From: CAVQFB01 sp963711675
GTDB lineage: Bacteria; Acidobacteriota; Terriglobia; Terriglobales; Acidobacteriaceae
DNA length: 64,000 nucleotides
Direction: 5' to 3'
NCBI GenBank assembly: GCA_963711675.1
Contig: CAVQFB010000019.1
Span: 1 to 64,000 of the forward strand
Positions 10,307 through 18,398 of this stretch are shown here, in pieces. The number at the start of each line of letters is the position of its first letter. Position 1 is the first letter of the stretch. The notes beneath the pieces were generated by a model. That model did no database searches, had not been told where the DNA came from, and worked only from the letters and a program-made list of their open reading frames with translations. Position numbers and translations under genes: made by a program.

Positions 10307-10771
10307 ATGTCTGGAGAAAATATTGTTCTGCTTAGACGCTGGTTCGAGCAGGTGTGGAACCAGAAACGACTCGCGGCCATTGCGGAAATGGCGTCGCCCG
10401 ACTGTGTTGGTCACGGACAAGCCGAACATGCCGTCGTGATTGGTTTAGGACAGTTCGAACAATTTGCGCAAGGCTTGCAGGCCGGTTTCCCGGACCTGAA
10501 CGTGGAGATTGATTTTGCGTTCGAGCAAGGAGACAAAGTTGTCGCGCGCTGGACCGCCACCATGACGCATACGGGACCTTTTCTGGAGATCGGGCCGACC
10601 GGTCGCCACGCTACTGTAACCGGAACCACGATCGTGAAGATTGCCAATGGCAAGATTGTCGAGGGCTGGGACAACTGGGATCAGTTGGGGCTACTGGTGC
10701 AGATTGGGGCAGTTGAGCCGGTGGCGTTTGTGCCACCGTCTCATGAAGTGCAACAGGCAAAGGCGAGCTGA
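10307..10771 (+). CDS. SnoaL-like / ester cyclase family protein
   Basis: About 154 residues. The ATG at 10307 is preferred over the in-frame GTG at 10298 because GAGG (10295-10298) is 8 nt upstream of it. The sequence fits the NTF2-like SnoaL polyketide-cyclase fold: RRWFEQVWNQKRLAAIAEM, VIGLGQFEQFAQGLQAGFPDL, DKVVARWTATMTHTGPFLEI and KIVEGWDNWDQLGLL. Members are small-molecule cyclases or hydrolases and many are uncharacterised; no substrate can be assigned. Confidence 0.7.
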   Translation: MSGENIVLLRRWFEQVWNQKRLAAIAEMASPDCVGHGQAEHAVVIGLGQFEQFAQGLQAGFPDLNVEIDFAFEQGDKVVARWTATMTHTGPFLEIGPTGRHATVTGTTIVKIANGKIVEGWDNWDQLGLLVQIGAVEPVAFVPPSHEVQQAKAS

Positions 10772-10852
10772 AGAAGGGTCGGCAAGCCAGCCCGCAAAAG
10801 CTGTATTCTTGGAGAGAACCGTTGGCAAACAGCCGACGGCAGGGGCCGACCT

Positions 10853-11959
10853 ATGCTGCTTCACGGAATTTTTCCTCCCATCACGACGCCGTTTTATCCC
10901 GACGGCAAGGTTTATTTCAAGAAGCTCGACCACAACGTCGAGCGCTACTCGAAGACGCCGGTGGCCGGCATCGTTGTGCTGGGCTCGACGGGCGAGGCGA
11001 TCATGCTGTCGGACGAAGAGCGGCGCGAGGTTTTGAAAACCGCGCGGTCGGCGGCCGCACCCAACAAGGTGCTGGTCGCGGGCACGGGCATCGAGTCGGC
11101 GATCGAAACGCTGAAGCTGACGGAGTACGCGGCCGAACTCGGATACGACGTGGCCATGGTGCGGACGCCGCACTACTTCAAGGGCCAGATGAGGCCGGCC
11201 AACATGCTGGCGTTTTATCGCACAGTGGCGGATCGCTCGCCCTTGCCGGTGATTATCTACAACTTCCCGCAAGCTACGGGTTATGACATTCCGGTTGAAG
11301 TTGTAGTGGAGTTGGCGGAACATCCGAATCTGATTGGCATCAAGGAATCAAGCGGCGATGTTGAAAAGGTTCGCAAGATGGTGGAAGGAACGCGGCACGT
11401 GAAGCGCAGCGCGCCGGTGACGGAGACGTTTGATGCGGTCACGCCTCGGATGCTGCGAGCCGCCCTGGGAGACAACGGGCAGAGCGGGGAATTAGTGACA
11501 GTGGGAATGCTGGTAGGGGAGTCGAAGACTGCGACGTCAGGCGGCGGGCACACAACGGGTTCAAAACCCTCGTCGTCGGCTGTGTCGGTCGTTGGTGGTT
11601 TGAAGACCCGCCAGAAGGAAGTTGGTTTCCAGGTGCTGGTGGGAGCGGCACACAAGCTGGAGCCATCGCTTCAGGTAGGAGCTGTGGGTGCGATTCTTGC
11701 GTTTGCCGATCCCGCTCCGACGGCGTGCTACGAAATCTACGCGGCGTGGAAAGAAGGCGATATCGAGCTGGCGCGGCTGAAGCAGGAGCGAATCGCAAAG
11801 GCCGCGGTGCGCGTGGTGGGAGAGTTGAGTATCCCCGGCGTGAAGTATTCTATGGACCTGAATGGCTATTTCGGCGGACCGTCGCGCTTGCCGCTGCTGC
11901 CGCTGACTGCGGATCTGAAGTCGGAGATCGAGCAGTTGATGGCAGATATCCGAAACTAA
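10853..11959 (+). CDS. Dihydrodipicolinate synthase-superfamily aldolase/lyase with a long insertion
   Basis: Class I (Schiff-base) TIM-barrel lyase. Conserved elements are GSTGE (44-48), the active-site Tyr136 in IIYNFP and the Schiff-base Lys164 in IGIKESSGD. The protein is 368 residues against about 290-310 usual, because roughly 60-70 residues are inserted at about 180-250 (rich in Gly, Ser, Thr, Val), after which the barrel resumes at GFQVLVGAAHKL. The family includes DapA, N-acetylneuraminate lyase and 4-hydroxy-2-oxoglutarate aldolase; the context does not decide, so DapA itself is not claimed. Confidence 0.75.
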   Translation: MLLHGIFPPITTPFYPDGKVYFKKLDHNVERYSKTPVAGIVVLGSTGEAIMLSDEERREVLKTARSAAAPNKVLVAGTGIESAIETLKLTEYAAELGYDVAMVRTPHYFKGQMRPANMLAFYRTVADRSPLPVIIYNFPQATGYDIPVEVVVELAEHPNLIGIKESSGDVEKVRKMVEGTRHVKRSAPVTETFDAVTPRMLRAALGDNGQSGELVTVGMLVGESKTATSGGGHTTGSKPSSSAVSVVGGLKTRQKEVGFQVLVGAAHKLEPSLQVGAVGAILAFADPAPTACYEIYAAWKEGDIELARLKQERIAKAAVRVVGELSIPGVKYSMDLNGYFGGPSRLPLLPLTADLKSEIEQLMADIRN

Positions 11960-12034
11960 GCTTTTCCGCGAAAGATAGCTCTTCCTTGCTGAGATCGCAT
12001 TGGTGGGGTGTGAAAAGTTCCCTGTCACACCCTC

Positions 12035-12063
12035 TTGTGATCTACGTCACGCTGCGCTATACT
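12035..12063 (+). promoter_or_regulatory. Putative promoter of the TetR gene with CRP-like site
   Basis: TTGTGA (12035-12040), 17-bp spacer, TATACT (12058-12063). A CRP/FNR-type half-site pair TGTGA-N6-TCACG (12036-12051) covers the -35 box, and GGTGTG...CACACC lies just upstream. This suggests control by a CRP-family protein in addition to TetR. Confidence 0.45.
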
Positions 12064-12069
12064 TTAGAA

Positions 12070-12079
12070 CGAACGTTCG
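12070..12079. promoter_or_regulatory. Putative TetR operator
   Basis: Perfect palindrome CGAACGTTCG, centred about 12 bp before the TetR start codon and covering the expected transcription start. AACG/CGTT half-sites are common for TetR-family regulators of acyl-CoA catabolism, so autoregulation is likely. Confidence 0.5.
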
Positions 12080-12086
12080 ATAAATC

Positions 12087-12776
12087 ATGTCTGCGGCCAC
12101 CCACACGGTTACACCCAACGACGTTGCACGCCGCCGCAGCCGGTCTTCGTCCCCGCGTAAAGGCCGCCCCAACCACGGTTTTGACCGCCGCCTGGCCAAA
12201 GTCCTGCAACACGGAACGGACGTCTTCTACGAAAAGGGATATGAGGGCGCCTCGATGCGCGACCTCTCTCGCGCGAGCGGCATGTCACTGGCAGGACTCT
12301 ACTACTACTTCGAATCCAAAGAACGGCTGCTGTACATGATCCAGAAGCACACGTTCACAACGATTGTGGAACAGCTGAAGGATCGCCTGCAGGCCGTTTC
12401 CGATCCGGAACAGCGCATTCGGGTGTGCATACTGAATCACCTGGAATATTTCCTGGCCAACCAGAAAGCCATGACTGTGCTTTCGCATGAAGACGATGTG
12501 CTCACCAACGGGTTGGGCCGCGAGATTCGAGAGATCAAGCGGGAGTACTACCGCATTTGTGTGGATTTGTTGGACAAATTAAAAGAAGCAAGAGGATTAG
12601 AATTCAATAGCCGCATCGCGGTGCTGAGTCTGTTCGGCATGATGAACTGGATTTACACCTGGCACAATCCTCGCGTGGACGCAGATGCGGAGGAGATGGC
12701 ACTGCGCATGGGTGACATTTTTCTGAGGGGAATTTGTTCGGCCACTCCGAACCGGGTGGCGCAAAAGAAGAAGTAA
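12087..12776 (+). CDS. TetR/AcrR-family transcriptional regulator
   Basis: 229 residues. The N-terminal helix-turn-helix (about 40-85) reads DVFYEKGYEGASMRDLSRA then SGMSLAGLYYYFESKERLL, a classic TetR_N. The long basic N-terminus (RRRSRSSSPRKGRP) is unusual. The ligand domain resembles those of acyl-CoA-responsive regulators (FadR/KstR2 type) in general layout only. It heads the aromatic-CoA gene run, with a palindromic site at its own promoter, and probably represses itself and perhaps the downstream genes until a CoA thioester binds. Confidence 0.85.
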   Translation: MSAATHTVTPNDVARRRSRSSSPRKGRPNHGFDRRLAKVLQHGTDVFYEKGYEGASMRDLSRASGMSLAGLYYYFESKERLLYMIQKHTFTTIVEQLKDRLQAVSDPEQRIRVCILNHLEYFLANQKAMTVLSHEDDVLTNGLGREIREIKREYYRICVDLLDKLKEARGLEFNSRIAVLSLFGMMNWIYTWHNPRVDADAEEMALRMGDIFLRGICSATPNRVAQKKK

Positions 12777-12856
12777 GAGTTGCGTCTTCAAAAAGGGCGA
12801 GCATAAGGGCAAGTCAAGTTTGCGAAACAACATCGATTGCTAAAGGAGCGTTAGAG

Positions 12857-13678
12857 ATGGCTACGACCACGCAGCCGGCCGCCGGCGAAACCACGAAGAC
12901 ACTGATCAACTACCGCACGGATGCTGGCGTTGCCGTGATCGAGATGAACGATCCGCCGGCCAACACCTACACCTATGAGATGAACCGCCAGCTGGATGAA
13001 GCCATTCTGAAGGCGCGCATGGACAACGACGTTCACGTCATTGTGCTGACGGGCGTGGGGGACAAGTTTTTCTCCGCGGGCGCGAATATCAAGATGCTGG
13101 CCAGCGTCGATCCGACTTTCAAGTATTACTTCTGCCTGCATGCCAACGAAACCCTGCTCCGGCTGGAGCACACGCCGAAGCTAGTGATCGCGGCGATCAA
13201 CGGCCACTGTGTAGGCGGCGGGCTGGAAATCGCGATGGCGGCGGACATCCGCATTGCACGGCAGGATGCGGGCAAGATCGGCTTGCCCGAGGTGAACCTG
13301 GGTGTGCTACCGGGCACCGGCGGAACCCAGCGCCTGTCGCGAATGGTGGGGAAGAGCAAGGCAATTGAGCTGATGGTGACGGGGAATACGTTCTCGTTCG
13401 AAGAGGCAAAAGACCTGAACATCATCAACGACATATTTGAGCGTGACGGCTTCATGGCAAACATCATGGAGTACGCGCACCAGTTCTGCCCGCCGAACAA
13501 GGCTGCAAAGGCGGTTGGACGAATCAAGCGCGCGGTGCAGACGGGTTGGGAAATTCCGATGGAGTCGGCTCTCGCGGTGGAGCGTGAGAACCAGCAACTG
13601 CTGTTCCAGAGCGAGGACGCCAAGGAAGGTCTGGCAGCCTACGTGGAGAAGCGGCCTGCCGTGTTCAAAGCTAAATAG
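12857..13678 (+). CDS. Enoyl-CoA hydratase/isomerase family protein
   Basis: 273-residue crotonase. The ATG is preceded by AAGGAG. Oxyanion-hole segments FFSAGANIKML and NGHCVGGGLEIAMAADIRIA are present, as is the catalytic glutamate region IGLPEVNLGVLPGTGGTQRL, so hydration or isomerisation of an enoyl-CoA is expected. It follows the TetR gene and precedes an aldehyde dehydrogenase and a BoxB-like oxygenase, which places it in aromatic or beta-oxidation-like acyl-CoA breakdown. The stop codon TAG lies inside the first unit of a heptamer array. Confidence 0.88.
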   Translation: MATTTQPAAGETTKTLINYRTDAGVAVIEMNDPPANTYTYEMNRQLDEAILKARMDNDVHVIVLTGVGDKFFSAGANIKMLASVDPTFKYYFCLHANETLLRLEHTPKLVIAAINGHCVGGGLEIAMAADIRIARQDAGKIGLPEVNLGVLPGTGGTQRLSRMVGKSKAIELMVTGNTFSFEEAKDLNIINDIFERDGFMANIMEYAHQFCPPNKAAKAVGRIKRAVQTGWEIPMESALAVERENQQLLFQSEDAKEGLAAYVEKRPAVFKAK

Positions 13679-13720
13679 TACCTAGTACCTAGTACCTAGT
13701 ACCTGGTACCGAGTACCTAG
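13677..13720. repeat. AGTACCT heptamer array
   Basis: Six perfect or near-perfect 7-bp units: AGTACCT four times (13677-13704), GGTACCG, AGTACCT, then AG. It begins inside the stop codon of the hydratase gene and ends 14 nt before the aldehyde dehydrogenase start, filling the spacer. The same unit recurs at 20274-20310. Confidence 0.85.
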
Positions 13721-13734
13721 AAAAGAGAGCAATC

Positions 13735-15201
13735 GTGATTGCAGCGACGAAAGTGAAGATCGCGCCAGGTAGGCTGCTGATCGACGGGCAATGGGTTGAC
13801 GGTTCGAAGAAATTCGAAACCATCAACCCCGCGACGGGAGATGTGCTGACCCAGGTTGCGGAAGCATCGGCCGCGGACGTGGATCGTGCCGTGGCGTCGG
13901 CCCGAAAGGCATTTGAAGATCGCGGCGGTCCGTGGCGGAAGATGTCGGCCAGCGAGCGCGGGCGGCTGATCTGGCACCTTGCGGACCTGGTCGAGAAGAA
14001 CCTCGAGGAACTTGCCGAACTGGAGACACTGGACAATGGCAAGCCGATATTCGAGTCGCGATACGTCGACATACCAATGACGGTTGATGTGCTTCGGTAC
14101 TACGCCGGATGGACGACGAAGATCCACGGCGAGACCGTCAATACGTTCGAAAACGCATTCACGTACACGATGCGCGAGCCGGTTGGAGTGGTGGGGCTGA
14201 TTGTGCCGTGGAATTTTCCGTTGCTTCTGGCGTCGTGGAAGCTGGGGCCGGCGCTGGCGTGCGGCAATACGGTCATTCTGAAACCGGCGGAGCAGACTCC
14301 TCTGACGACGCTACGTTTGGGTGAGCTGGCGATCGAGGCGGGTTTGCCCGCGGGCGTGCTGAATATCGTGACCGGCGGCCCGGAGACGGGAAAGGCGATC
14401 GTGCGTCATGCCGGGATCGACAAGATTGCGTTCACAGGATCAACGGCAGTCGGCAAAGAGATCATGCGAGGGGCGGCGGATACGTTGAAGCGCGTGACGC
14501 TGGAGCTGGGCGGGAAATCCCCCAACATTGTCTTTGCGGATTCCGATCTCGACAGCGCGGTGAAGGGCGCGATCAACGGAATCTTTTACGGCAAGGGCGA
14601 GTGCTGCAACGCGGGCTCGCGGCTGTTCGTGGAGCGCAAGGTGCACGATGAATTTCTCGAGAAGCTCATCTCTCGCGCGAAGAAGCTGCAGCCTGCCGAT
14701 CCACTTGATCCTAAGACGAAGCTGGGCGCGATCGTCAGCCAGGAGCAGATGCAGAACGTGCTGGGATATATCGAGGCTGGGAAGAAAGAGGGAGCGAAAT
14801 TGGTTGCCGGCGGAAACCGGGCGTCGGTTGATGGGAGCAGGGGATTCTTTGTCGAGCCGACGATCTTCAGCGGCGTCACCAACGATATGAAGATTGCGCA
14901 GGAGGAAATTTTCGGCCCGGTGCTGGCGGCGCTGGCTTTCGATGAGCTAGACGAAGTGGTTGAACTGGCGAACCGCAATCCTTATGGCCTGGCGGCAGCA
15001 GTTTGGACGCGAGACATCAGCAAAGCCAATATCGTCGCGAAGCGGCTGCGGGCGGGGCTGATGTGGATCAATACCTACGGCCTGATGGACGCGGCGGTGC
15101 CGTTCGGCGGATTCAAGAGTTCGGGATTTGGGCGTGAGTTGGGAATGCACGCGATCGAGCACTACACGGAATTGAAAAGCGTGTGGTTGAACATGGGATA
15201 A
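13735..15201 (+). CDS. NAD(P)+-dependent aldehyde dehydrogenase
   Basis: 488 residues, the normal length for the ALDH superfamily. Cofactor motif IVPWNFPLLLASWKLGPALA, FTGSTAVGK, general base Glu257 in LELGGKSPN and nucleophile Cys291 in GECCNAGSR are all present. The start is GTG at 13735 after AGAGAGC. In the aerobic box pathway an aldehyde dehydrogenase (BoxD) oxidises 3,4-dehydroadipyl-CoA semialdehyde; with a BoxB-like gene next door that role is plausible here, but the sequence alone cannot separate it from betaine or phenylacetaldehyde-type dehydrogenases. Confidence 0.9.
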   Translation: MIAATKVKIAPGRLLIDGQWVDGSKKFETINPATGDVLTQVAEASAADVDRAVASARKAFEDRGGPWRKMSASERGRLIWHLADLVEKNLEELAELETLDNGKPIFESRYVDIPMTVDVLRYYAGWTTKIHGETVNTFENAFTYTMREPVGVVGLIVPWNFPLLLASWKLGPALACGNTVILKPAEQTPLTTLRLGELAIEAGLPAGVLNIVTGGPETGKAIVRHAGIDKIAFTGSTAVGKEIMRGAADTLKRVTLELGGKSPNIVFADSDLDSAVKGAINGIFYGKGECCNAGSRLFVERKVHDEFLEKLISRAKKLQPADPLDPKTKLGAIVSQEQMQNVLGYIEAGKKEGAKLVAGGNRASVDGSRGFFVEPTIFSGVTNDMKIAQEEIFGPVLAALAFDELDEVVELANRNPYGLAAAVWTRDISKANIVAKRLRAGLMWINTYGLMDAAVPFGGFKSSGFGRELGMHAIEHYTELKSVWLNMG

Positions 15202-15203
15202 AA

Positions 15204-15338
15204 CCAGTTTCGAGTTTCAAGTGTCTAGTTTCAAGATAGCCCAGCAGAGACTCAGCTTTCGAGAATTGAATTTGGCGCATCGCCGAACTCGCCAAACGGC
15301 GAAAAACATTCTCGAAACTTGAAACCTGAAACTCGAAA
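15204..15338. repeat. Two heptamer arrays in inverted orientation
   Basis: Left arm CCAGTTT, CGAGTTT, CAAGTGT, CTAGTTT, CAAGATA (15204-15238); right arm CTCGAAA, CTTGAAA, CCTGAAA, CTCGAAA (15311-15338). The right arm is close to the reverse complement of the left, over about 30 bp. The 72-bp middle includes a smaller palindromic stretch around TTTGGCGCATCGCCGAA. The whole block fills the gap between the aldehyde dehydrogenase and the BoxB-like gene and could fold as a long hairpin. Confidence 0.7.
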
Positions 15339-15368
15339 CGTCGGATTGCAGTGAAAGGACTTTTTCAT

Positions 15369-16544
15369 ATGCCGGGAAAGGTAGCGAAAATCGGAACCTT
15401 CAGTGACTGGGTCGGGCTGTTTGACGACTGGCGCAAGGAGATCGGCGTCAATACCGATGAGATTGCCAGCTTCAAGTTCGACACGCTTTATGGCGCGATC
15501 GAGACCGACGAGATTCAGTTCGGGTCGTATCAGGGGCGGCGCAAGTGGGAGAACCTGCGTCAAATACCCACGCAGCAGATGCGCGACGCGCTGATGAACA
15601 TGATCGTATACCAGGGCGACACCGAGTTTGCGAGCGTCGAGCAGCAGCGCAATCTGTTCGAGAGCTCGCCCACGGACTGGGATCGCAAGGCGCTGACCCG
15701 CGTCATGATCGAAGAGATGCGCCACGGATGGCAGATGTGTGCCCTGCTGGTGGACTTCTTCGGATATTCGGGCAAGGTGGAAGCGCAGAAGATGCTGGAG
15801 CGGCGGGCGTTCGAGAACAAGCGCCTGCTAGGTACGTTCAACGTCGATATCGATAACTGGCTGGACTTTTTCACGTACACCGACTTCGTCGATCGCGACG
15901 GAAAGTTTCAGCTGCAGATGCTGAAGTATTCAGCGTTCGCGCCGCTGGGACGCTCGACCTCCTACATGCTGCGCGAAGAGGCGTTCCACATGGGCACGGG
16001 CAACGACGGGCTGCGCAGGGTTGTCGAGGCCGGCGTAGTGCCGCAGTGGCTGATGCAGAAGTATCTCAACAAGTGGATTTCGAGCGCTTATGACTTGTTT
16101 GGCACCGACCATTCATCTTCAGCACACTGGGCATACGTCTGGGGCGTGAAGGGGCGGTACGATGAGCCACAAAACAAGCAGGCCGCGGATCTCGATGACC
16201 TGAACGACTACAACCGTCATTTGTATCAGAAGGAAGTGGCGGGATTGGTGGAGCGCCTGAATGCCTACTTGAGGCCCGGGGAGCCTCGGTTCTACACGCC
16301 GAACATCAAATTCAATCGCAGTATTGGGCGATGGGCGGGGCAGAAGTTCCACTGCGTGACCGGAGAGCCGATCGATGATGCAGGTTACGAGCAGCACATG
16401 AGCGAGTACACGCCGACGGCGGCGGACAAGAAGGTGCTGCTGGATATCATTGCCAACGAGAAAAAGTGGATTGCTCCAAAGGAAGGGGCACGCGATCCGC
16501 TTTCCACCATTGCCGAGCCGAGGAAGTCGGCGATCAATATCTAG
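15369..16544 (+). CDS. boxB: BoxB-like benzoyl-CoA 2,3-epoxidase subunit (di-iron oxygenase)
   Basis: 391 residues. AAAGGA precedes the ATG at 15369, so that start is preferred over the GTG at 15351. It belongs to the phenylacetyl/benzoyl-CoA oxygenase ferritin-like di-iron family. Likely ligands are Glu86 in QGDTEFASVEQQ, Glu116/His119 in EEMRHGW, Asp175 or Asp177 in DRDGKFQL and Glu204/His207 in EEAFHMGTG. The segment from QGDTEFASVEQQ to DRDGKFQL follows the BoxB pattern closely, but the protein is about 80 residues shorter than typical BoxB (about 470). BoxB forms an epoxide on the benzoyl-CoA ring using electrons from BoxA; neither BoxA nor the lyase BoxC is in this window. A BoxB-like paralogue with another ring-CoA substrate is possible. 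Confidence 0.8.
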   Translation: MPGKVAKIGTFSDWVGLFDDWRKEIGVNTDEIASFKFDTLYGAIETDEIQFGSYQGRRKWENLRQIPTQQMRDALMNMIVYQGDTEFASVEQQRNLFESSPTDWDRKALTRVMIEEMRHGWQMCALLVDFFGYSGKVEAQKMLERRAFENKRLLGTFNVDIDNWLDFFTYTDFVDRDGKFQLQMLKYSAFAPLGRSTSYMLREEAFHMGTGNDGLRRVVEAGVVPQWLMQKYLNKWISSAYDLFGTDHSSSAHWAYVWGVKGRYDEPQNKQAADLDDLNDYNRHLYQKEVAGLVERLNAYLRPGEPRFYTPNIKFNRSIGRWAGQKFHCVTGEPIDDAGYEQHMSEYTPTAADKKVLLDIIANEKKWIAPKEGARDPLSTIAEPRKSAINI

Positions 16545-16647
16545 CGGTGGTCTTTGAGCATGAACGGGCAGGGTCTGTCAGAAGCTGTGGGGTAAGTGGA
16601 TTTGTAACCCTCAGCGCCTGAAGGCTCATTAACAAAAGGGCCGGTGC

Positions 16648-16680
16648 GGCATGCCTGAAGGCATGCCCTGATACAAAACC
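16648..16680. repeat. REP-like hairpin with conserved tail
   Basis: GGCATGCC-TGAA-GGCATGCC (16648-16667) followed by CTGATACAAAACC. The same design, GGCACGCC-TGAA-GGCGTGCC plus CTGATACGAACC, appears at 48498-48529, so this is a dispersed repeat family. It lies in the 212-bp gap between the BoxB-like gene and the CoA-transferase gene; no T-tract follows. Confidence 0.65.
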
Positions 16681-16756
16681 GCAGTCTTTCAGCGGCGGTG
16701 AAAGGGACGCCTTCCGTAATCGGGAGATTCTGGTTGGCCAGGCGTGTTTCTTACTT

Positions 16757-17554
16757 TTGAGTACAACGGTTGACATCTCGGATCGGGCCCAGTCGGGGGG
16801 CGCTGCCTACACGCTCGGCGAACTGATGGTCGCCACGGCAGCGAGAGAAATTCACAATCGTGAAATTGTCTTTGTCGGGATGCGGCTACCGCTGATTGCG
16901 TTTGTGGTGGCGAAAAAGACGCACGCTCCCAACGCGGTCGGACTGTTTGAGAACGGTGTGATCCGCTCGACGCCGGCGCCTGAGCTGATTTACACGATGG
17001 CCGATCCGCCGAACATCAAGGGCGCGACGCAATGCCTGGATATGCTGGGCGTGATGAGCTTGCTCCAGTCGGGAAGAGTACACCTGGGATTTCTTGGCGC
17101 GGCCGAAGTGGATCGCTTCGGCAACCTGAATTCGACTGAAGTGCGCGGGCCGAAAGGAATGATTCGGCTGCCAGGATCGGGCGGGGCGTGCGATATTGCG
17201 TCACTGGCGCAGCGATTTGTAGTTCTGCTTGAGCACAGCAAGGAACGTTTTCCCGAGACTGTGTCGTACATGACCAGCCCTGGCAATGGAGACGGTCAGG
17301 AGTGGAGGAAGCGCGTGGGGTTGCCGCGAGGTGGGCCGTCGGCGGTGATCACGACAAAAGCCGTGCTGCGGTTCGGAGAAGATGGGGAGGCGTTTCTGGC
17401 GTCGGTTCATCCGGGAGTTGAGCAAGAGGATGTGCTCGCGAATACGGGATGGCCGTTGCGCGTCGCCAGAGACTTGGCGCAGACTCCGGAGCCCAGCGCC
17501 GCAGAGCTGACTGCGATCCGCGAGTTCGACAGGGAAGGTTTCTGGACGAGTTGA
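16757..17554 (+). CDS. CoA-transferase family I, subunit B (glutaconate CoA-transferase/IpdB-like)
   Basis: 265 residues from a TTG start. The pattern VGMRLPLIAFVVAKKTHAPNA and VRGPKGMIRLPGSGGACDIAS fits the beta subunit of glutaconate-type CoA-transferases. A glutamate in the segment GLFENGVI is at about the position of the catalytic Glu of GctB, so transferase chemistry is possible; in the related ring-opening hydrolase IpdAB this residue is not kept. The alpha subunit is encoded at 18399, separated by a crotonase gene, an unusual order. Probable role: CoA transfer or C-C hydrolysis during ring degradation. Confidence 0.82.
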   Translation: MSTTVDISDRAQSGGAAYTLGELMVATAAREIHNREIVFVGMRLPLIAFVVAKKTHAPNAVGLFENGVIRSTPAPELIYTMADPPNIKGATQCLDMLGVMSLLQSGRVHLGFLGAAEVDRFGNLNSTEVRGPKGMIRLPGSGGACDIASLAQRFVVLLEHSKERFPETVSYMTSPGNGDGQEWRKRVGLPRGGPSAVITTKAVLRFGEDGEAFLASVHPGVEQEDVLANTGWPLRVARDLAQTPEPSAAELTAIREFDREGFWTS

Positions 17555-17607
17555 AGCAAACTCGCCGTCCGGCTGGCGGCGAGCTGGCGAGGATTCCGAC
17601 ACACAGA

Positions 17608-18393
17608 ATGGCTACCCAACCGATCAGCGTGCACACTCGGGTGATGGTCAGCATCGAGCCTCCGGTCGCGCGCGTCACCCTGCATAACCCGCCCCTGAAC
17701 GTCATCGACATCCCGATGATGCGAGAGTTGCAGCAGGTGCTGGCGGAAGTTGAGTCGCGCGCGGATATTTCGGTTCTCGTGCTGGAAGGGTCGGAACGCG
17801 CTTTTTCCGCGGGGGTCGACGTCAAGGCACATACGCTGGACAAGGTCGGCGAGATGTTGCGGGAATTTCATGCCGTGATTCGCGCCCTGGTCGCGAGCCG
17901 AAAAGTCACGATCTGCGCGGTGAAGGGGGCTTGCCTGGGCGGAGGAGCAGAGCTGGCGCTGGTCTGCGACATGGTCTACACCGCGAGGGATGCGGCGTGG
18001 GGCTTTCCTGAAATCAGGTTGGGATGCTATCCGCCGGTGGCCGTGGTTGCGCTGCCAGCAGTCGTCGGGCAAAAGCGGGCGGAGGAGCTAATTCTGACGG
18101 GACGCCAGATCAGCGGGGACGAGGCGGTTGCCATCGGTTTGGCAACCCGGTCGGCGAGGGCAGAGGAAGTAGGCGCACTGGTCGAGGATGCGCTTGTCCA
18201 GCTTAGAAAGTTGAGCGCTTCAGCGCTTGCGACCACGAAGAAGGCAGTTTACGCGTGGGATGCGATCCACTTTGATAAGGGCCTGGCGCGGGCGGAGAAG
18301 ATTTATCTCGAAGAGCTGATGAAGACGCACGACGCGCAGGAAGGGATCAACGCGTTTCTGGAGAAGCGCGAGCCGAGGTGGGAAGGGCGCTGA
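17608..18393 (+). CDS. Crotonase resembling cyclohexa-1,5-diene-1-carbonyl-CoA hydratase
   Basis: 261 residues. ATG at 17608 was chosen because homologous sequence starts around it. N-terminal VTLHNPPLNVIDIPMMREL is a signature shared with dienoyl-CoA hydratases of anaerobic benzoyl-CoA breakdown (Dch/BamR); SAGVDVKAHT and KGACLGGGAELALVCDMVY form the CoA-binding oxyanion hole, and the C-terminus EGINAFLEKREPRW is typical of the same group. Expected to hydrate a ring dienoyl-CoA. It lies between the two CoA-transferase subunit genes, with its stop 5 bp before the alpha-subunit start. Confidence 0.75.
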   Translation: MATQPISVHTRVMVSIEPPVARVTLHNPPLNVIDIPMMRELQQVLAEVESRADISVLVLEGSERAFSAGVDVKAHTLDKVGEMLREFHAVIRALVASRKVTICAVKGACLGGGAELALVCDMVYTARDAAWGFPEIRLGCYPPVAVVALPAVVGQKRAEELILTGRQISGDEAVAIGLATRSARAEEVGALVEDALVQLRKLSASALATTKKAVYAWDAIHFDKGLARAEKIYLEELMKTHDAQEGINAFLEKREPRWEGR

Positions 18394-18398
18394 AGCGA

